From NCBI RefSeq assembly GCF_027409185.1, contig NC_084461.1:187772001-187836000 (forward strand): a stretch of 64,000 bases of DNA, read 5' to 3'. The stretch is from Cynocephalus volans (Eukaryota; Chordata; Mammalia; Dermoptera; Cynocephalidae). The notes under the pieces were generated by a model, which ran no database searches, was not told the origin of the DNA, and saw only the letters and a program-made list of their open reading frames with translations. Each line of letters opens with the position of its first letter. Positions within the stretch are counted from its first letter, which is position 1. The position numbers and the translations under genes are program-made. Shown here piece by piece: positions 58,721 to 64,000 of the stretch.

Positions 58721-58979
58721 ACAGGGGTCCACTCACCAGGCTGGGATGTAGAGACGGTGACATGGGACAAAGCAAATACAGAAAAAAGAAGTGAGGGCCA
58801 GAGCCGAGCGGCAGGTGAGGAGGCTGAGTCAGGATCTCTGGGGGCCCCAGGAAGAAGGGTGGGGAGAGCACCTTGGTCTGCTCACCTGCTGGAAAAGGGG
58901 GAGGGGAGGGCAGTGGAACCCATGACTTGAAGATCTCTGTACTTCTCCCTGCCCATTTCATTGCTCTCATCAAAAATAC

Positions 58980-61450
58980 CTCTTCTCACTGTCCATTTTA
59001 TTGAGTCAAACCAAATTTCCCTTCTCCCTCTCTCTCTCTCTCTCTCTCTCTTGCTTTTTTTTCATACCCACCCCCATTTCCCTTATGCTTGGAACAGTCT
59101 CCCACTTAGCATCTGCCTGCTCAGCTCTTTGCCTTCCTTTACAACTCCACCTACCACTTGGTTTCCCTGATTAAGTGAAAGTTGAATAATTATACTTCTT
59201 TCCCCAAAGTACACCTCTTCAATCCTAAATGTCCTTAGGGTTGCCACACATGAAGAAAGGTCTCTGCCTAATTTTCATTAAGGAAATTCAATGAGATTAC
59301 TAATTATAAGCACCATGCCTGGTACATAATAGTGTTCAATGAACAGCAGCTATTGATTAATAATGATATGTTGATAAGAACACTTAACAATAATAATAGA
59401 ATAGAAGCTGTTAGAAGACAGGGACAATAGCTATTCTATGTCCAGTTTCAACAATCCAGTATTCAAATATTTATTATAATGGAGATTAATAGATTTTTCT
59501 GCCATGCCCAACTTCCCCTTATATCTCAACCTGAGATCAGCAGACCTTCATGTCCCTAGCCATGGCTCACTGGACCAGGGTGGACATCTACCCAGAAGAG
59601 ATGACTATTGGCTGCCGGTGGCCATTGGGACCTCTCTATCAAGAATATGAATTGAGAGACAAAGACACCAATGGCTCAAGTACAAAGAAGAGCACCAGAG
59701 TGAAGGTCCTCTAACTTTAATTGATGTGGTCCCTGGAACCACTCTGATTCTTGCCCTTCCGGTGGTTATAACTTTTCTGGAAGATTCCATGAGAGCTATG
59801 TCCTTATTATGAAAATTGGTTTCTGGAGCTAATTTGAATAAGTCGTTCTAAGCTCGCATCCCAACTTTGCCACTTCTGTGTGACATGGAGAAACTTACAT
59901 GGCCTCACTTTCCCCATCTCTAAAAGGGGAGAGAAATACCTACCTGTGGTGTTGCCCTGATGATTAAATGAGGTAGTGCAGCCTCATACTAGCATTTATC
60001 AAGGGTGTAGCATCTTTATTTCTTTCCTTTCTCTTCCCTAAGGACATTGGGAATGTCCAGAAACAGGCACTGTATTGGTTAGGTTATGAGCTCAACTGCA
60101 TAGGGTAGAGACCCCAGATAACAGTGACCTAAATAGGTAGATATTGCTCTTTCTCACAGACAGTCTGGATAAAGATGGTCCAGGGCTGCTGTGGCAGTTC
60201 TGAGCGATTAATTCATCCTGGGACCCAGCTCTGCCATCTCTAAGGTGTTGCCCTCATCTGCATGGTACAAAATGACTCCTCATCAGGACCTAATTCCACA
60301 CAGAAGTTTCAAAGAAAGAGGAAAGCAGAAAGGCATGTCCCTCCCTTTAAGGGCATGGCTTGTCACTGTCACTTGCAGCTCATTGGCCAGAACTTAATCA
60401 CATAGTCATATTTAGCTGTAATAGAAGGTGGGAAATGTTGTCCATATTCTCTTGGACCATAATCCCTGTTAAACAGCAGCGATCCAGACATTGAGGACAA
60501 CCAAAAATTCCTGCTGCCAGTATCAGTGAAACCGTCTTCTGACCTGGAGATAAATGAGAAGTCTCTCTGACGCGTGGAAGGAAATCTGTGGCTTCCCAGG
60601 GGACGTGGGCAGCTATAAGGCATATAACATGGCTCAGCCATGGAAGAGCTCTCAGAAAAGGATTTATTTGCCCAGGAATGTATGTGTAAGAATGACCTGT
60701 TATTGTTTTTTCAGAGGGGAGAGACCCAACCAACTTCATATAATTTGGTCTGTCTAGCTTGGTACTGACAGGGGGGTCTGAAAGTTAGGGTTCCACGTGT
60801 CAATTATTGCCCTGACCAGCTCCTAGGCTATGTCCCGTGAGGTGTGCTGGGTCCCTATACGACCTCAAAGGTCACTGATTTCACAAGACCTACAAAGCCT
60901 TCCCTGATCTGCCAGATCACACTCCTCTGAACCTCCATTGCACCTGGAGTAAACTTCTGTTGTTTTTAACTGTCTGGCATTCTTTTCTCTTCTGGTTTTT
61001 CCTTGGAAGAACCATGCCTCCTACAGTCTCAGATGATTTGGTTCAGATCGAGCTGACCCGAACCATTCGCAGGCCCCAGAGTCTTAACTAATCCAGCACC
61101 TGTGTGTCCCTTCATAACATGGCTTCTCACTTTGTATCTGATGTTGCAGTTATTCCTAAACACATCTCATGCCTCCTGCCCTCTATGAGATCTTGAAACC
61201 AGAATCACTTCTAGATGCCAGACACAACTCAGGTGTTTGGGTAATGCTTGGTGAATATATGGATGGGTTGATGGCTGGATTAATGGATCAATGAATGCGT
61301 GAATAAGAAAAAGTAAGATAAGACACATCCCTCCTGAATATCAAGTCCAGAAATATCAACCTATGCTTCTCCGGGCCTTTTTCACAAACTTTTCCCCATC
61401 CTTATGTTCATTCATTAAGGAAACAAATGTCTATTGAGCACCTACTATGT
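58980..61450. other. 5' flank, old repeats and (TC)n
   Basis: A (TC)n run lies at 59027-59052, a MIR at about 59855-59990, an old dispersed repeat at about 60070-60430 that resembles 48625-49010 (both have 'GGTTATG', 'CTCTGCCATCTC / CTCTGCTCTC' and 'CATTGGCCAGAACTTAATCA / CATTGGTCAAAACTAATCA'), and an L2 3' end at about 60840-61000. No gene was seen. Confidence 0.45.
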
Positions 61451-61479
61451 GAGAGGCTCTGAGCCAGGGCCTGGGAATA

Positions 61480-61715
61480 TATAGTGTGGTGGTGAAGATC
61501 TCAAGCTCTGGAGTTATATAATCTGGATTTGAACCTCACCTCCACCCCTTGCTCTTGGTGTGGCCTTGGACAAGTTGCTTAACATCTATGAACCTCGATT
61601 TCTTCATCTGTAGAATGGGCATTAACGGACTTCTTCATAGGGTTGTTATGAGACTAACTGAGGTAAGGAACTTAAAGTGCTGAACACAGTGCTGGCTCCT
61701 AATAGTTATTATTAT
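61480..61715 (+). repeat. MIR SINE
   Basis: CTGGATTTGAACCTCACCTC, TTCTTCATCTGTAGAATGGG and GGGTTGTTATGAGACTAACT show a full MIR. Confidence 0.75.
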
Positions 61716-61919
61716 AACTAAAATTAACACTCACCTTGTGCCCTTTATAAATATTAGCTGTAATTATGATTTCTCCCTCAAATTTAACTAGCAAGAGAAA
61801 GATCTATCATATATCTCTGGAGAGAGAGGAAATATCAAACAGCAAAAATAATTCTAAATGCATTTTTCTCTCTCTAATAATTGTGATTCTATTGGGACTT
61901 GGGAAGAATATACTCATCT

Positions 61920-62130
61920 AGACCAGTGGTTCTCAACTGAGGGTGATTGTGTGTCCCCGGGGACATTTGACAATGTCTGGAGACATTTTTAGTTGTCATG
62001 ACTGAGGGAGTGCTGCTAACATCTAAAAGCCAGGGATGCAGTTAAACATCCTGCAATACACAGAACAAACTCCGGAGTTGTCTGGTCCAAGATGTCAACA
62101 GTGCTGATACTGAGAAACCCTGGTCTATAC
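61920..62130 (+). mobile_element. hAT-type short DNA transposon fossil
   Basis: ACCAGTGGTTCTCAACTGAG and CTGAGAAACCCTGGTCT are inverted ends, with GGGGACATTTGACAATGTCT inside. The arrangement is of a Charlie-derived MITE. Confidence 0.65.
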
Positions 62131-63036
62131 TATGTTGGGATCTAAGCTGTAAATTCAATTGTAAACTCTGTGAAATCAAGGGTCACAATGCAAGGCTCAA
62201 TGTCTGGCTCACAGTAGGTGCTCAAAAAATGTTTGATGAATGAATAAATGAATACATGAATGAATTGTCAAATGAAGGAATGGTTATGTATTTCATTTGT
62301 TAGTAGGCCAAGTGCCTGGTACAGGGTCGTGTCACAGTGGCTGTTCAGTAAATGGTTATCAACATGTTCCTGTAAACATCCCCCTCTGGAGAGCCACCTG
62401 TGCAGCACCTGGGGAATGAGGTCCTGGCTGGGGGACAGGATGGCCTTGCAGCTGTGGTTTGATGTTATGATGAATTGCTGTAGGAAGCCACATAGCGATG
62501 GAGCAGAGAGTGTTTCCATGTTGTGAGGGACTCATAGTCTTCTCTTATGGCCCTCCTTATCTCATACTCTCAGCAGAGATGGGTTTAAAGGGGATGAGCT
62601 GAGCCAGAACCTGTGGATGCAGCAGCTCCTCAGGAAAAGGAGGAAAAAATGAGCCCAAACTGAGGATCTTGTTAACAGCTCAAGGGTCAGGGCCTGTTTG
62701 AATTAGAGATGGGGATGGGATTGGGGATGGGGGGGACTCTGCTTCATCATCATATCCTTTCTAATTCATTTATTAACAAATATTTATTGTGTGCCAGGGA
62801 CTCTTTAGGAATATGTGAGTTAACAAAACAGACCAAAATTCCTACCCTCTTGGAGCTTATATTCTAAAGAAGCAGGATGAACTGTAGATTCACAAGCCAG
62901 ATATATAGCATGTGAGAGGACCATGTGCACTGTGGAGAAAAATCAAGCAGGAAGGGAAGATAAGGTGAGTTTGGGGTTAAACTTTTATTTTTTAAAATTA
63001 AGGTGAAATTCATATAACATGATATTAACCATTTTA

Positions 63037-63406
63037 TTTTATTTTTTAAATTTTATTTATTTTAAATTTCTCACTTAAAATTTTATTTATTAATATATAT
63101 TTTTTTACATTCTAAGATGTTACAGAGCAGTTGGGGGGAGGGGGAGAGAGGAAGGGGAAGGGGAAGGGAAATAGGGTGGGAGGAAGAGGAAGATGGGGGG
63201 TGTGGTTGAGGCCCATGACATGCCCCTCATTCTGGCAGGGGAGACCAGGGGGCTTCCAGCAGTGGCTCTGTCGTTGCTGGACTGGATGCAGATGTCAGGG
63301 GGGTGTGGTTGGAGCCCTTGGCCCCCCACTGCCCTGACTCAGGAGCCCAGGGAGTTCTGGTGGCGGCTCAGTGGTTGTCACTGGGCTGGTTGTGGATGTT
63401 GGGGAA
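63037..63406 (-). mobile_element. Truncated copy of the 6.2-kb-region retroposon
   Basis: The 370-bp block is flanked by a 13-bp duplication (63024-63036 and 63407-63419) inside an old L1 3' end. It shares with 6246-7922 the AATAAATAAAA end, the 'catcttagaatg'-like segment, the C/T-rich tract and the GAGGCCCAT...GCAGGGGAGACCAG segment (plus-strand reading). It is cut at the 5' side, as expected for target-primed reverse transcription. A unit ending in ATGTCAG/ATGTTGG occurs twice in it. Confidence 0.75.
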
Positions 63407-63434
63407 ATTAACCATTTTAAAGTGAATGATTCAG

Positions 63435-63625
63435 GGCCGATCCTGGCTCACTCGGGAGAGTGCGGTGCTGGGAGCGCAGCAGCGCTGGGAGCTCCAAGGC
63501 CGCGGGTTCGGATGCTATATGGGGATGGCCAGTGCCCTCACTGGCTGAGCACGGTGCAGGCAACACCACACCAAGGGTTGCGATCCCCTTACTGGTCACA
63601 AAAAATAATAATAATAATAATAAAT
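63435..63625 (+). mobile_element. tRNA-derived SINE, dimer-like (CYN-type), full length
   Basis: The 191-bp element starts GGGCCGATCC-TGGCTCACTCGG, has an A-box-like and a GGTTCGGAT B-box-like segment, then a second half (CACTGGCTGAGCACGGTGC...) and a 'cccttactggtca' end followed by an (AAT)n tail. The 16-bp duplication aaagtga(a/t)(t/c)gattcag flanks it (63419-63434, 63626-63641). It sits directly beside the retroposon at 63037-63406. Confidence 0.85.
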
Positions 63626-64000
63626 AAAGTGAACGATTCAGTCGTGTTCAGTACATTCACACGAAATATATAATCATTCATTCATGTTGTGTAACTACCA
63701 CCTCTAACTAGTTCCAAAACATTTTCATTACCCCAAAAGGAAGCCCTATGTCAGTTAAGCAGTCACTCCCTATTCCTCCTCCCTCCAGCCACTGGTAACC
63801 ACCAATTTTTTTCTGTCTTTGTTTACCAATTCTGGACATTTCACATAAACGGAATCATACATTATGTGGTTTTTGTGACTGGCTTCTTTCACTTAGTATA
63901 ATGTTTTTGAGGATTATCCATGTTGTAGCATGGATTAGTGCTTCATGCCTTTTTACAGCTGAATAATATTCCATTGAGTGGATGAACCACATTTTACACA

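Larger units (their letters stand above)
62985..64000 (-). mobile_element. L1 3'-end fragment split by two insertions
   Basis: AAATTAAGGTGAAATTCATA starts the copy, which resumes after the retroposon (63037-63406) and the SINE (63435-63625) with TCGTGTTCAGTACATTCACA and runs off the window. The order of insertions is L1, then retroposon and SINE. Confidence 0.7.

Noticed and set aside
46300..64000. OASL, the usual upstream neighbour
   Set aside because: No oligoadenylate-synthetase or ubiquitin-like exon was found; the gap in human is about 90 kb.

Overview
This is mammalian nuclear DNA with introns, MIR, L2, L1, hAT and MaLR repeats, and tRNA-Ile-like SINEs. No prokaryotic features were seen. 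The youngest-looking SINEs carry A/B-box tRNA motifs, sit in fresh target-site duplications and often have a second half ending in a 'ccccttacc-ggtca'-type tail. They match my recollection of the CYN family of colugos (Dermoptera). Alu, carnivore, ruminant and rodent SINEs were not seen. I therefore suggest a colugo, as an inference from one repeat family.

The one gene I can establish is P2RX7, the ATP-gated P2X7 receptor, on the minus strand. All 13 coding exons are present: exon 1 at 46004-46128 and the stop codon at 2137-2139. All splice sites are GT-AG, all exon phases join, and the total is 595 codons plus stop, the length I recall for human P2X7. Intron 1 is about 15.7 kb; intron 10 is only 88 bp.

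Layout from left to right. 1-2136 is 3'-UTR or downstream flank. 2137-9092 holds exons 13-10. 9093-18810 holds exon 9 and the long intron 8, which contains a striking 54-bp-arm hairpin. 18811-30315 holds exons 8-2. 30316-46003 is intron 1, full of MIR, L1, L2, LTR and Tigger remnants and a MaLR-type LTR element whose internal region has the longest single ORF of the window. 46004-46128 is exon 1. 46129-64000 is 5' flank of P2RX7, mostly repeats, with one exon-like minus-strand segment near 53.1 kb and a solo LTR inserted inside a SINE near 56 kb.

The most interesting observations are: a 1.68-kb retroposon at 6246-7922 with perfect L1-type target-site duplications, sharing its 3' end with a truncated copy at 63037-63406; the intron-8 hairpin; a predicted early stop if intron 10 is retained (P2X7B-like form); protein differences in P2X7 (loss of one glycosylation sequon, an extra Cys in the cysteine-rich anchor, Thr at 348); and nested mobile-element insertions that give relative ages. 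No new gene system with clear function could be demonstrated.
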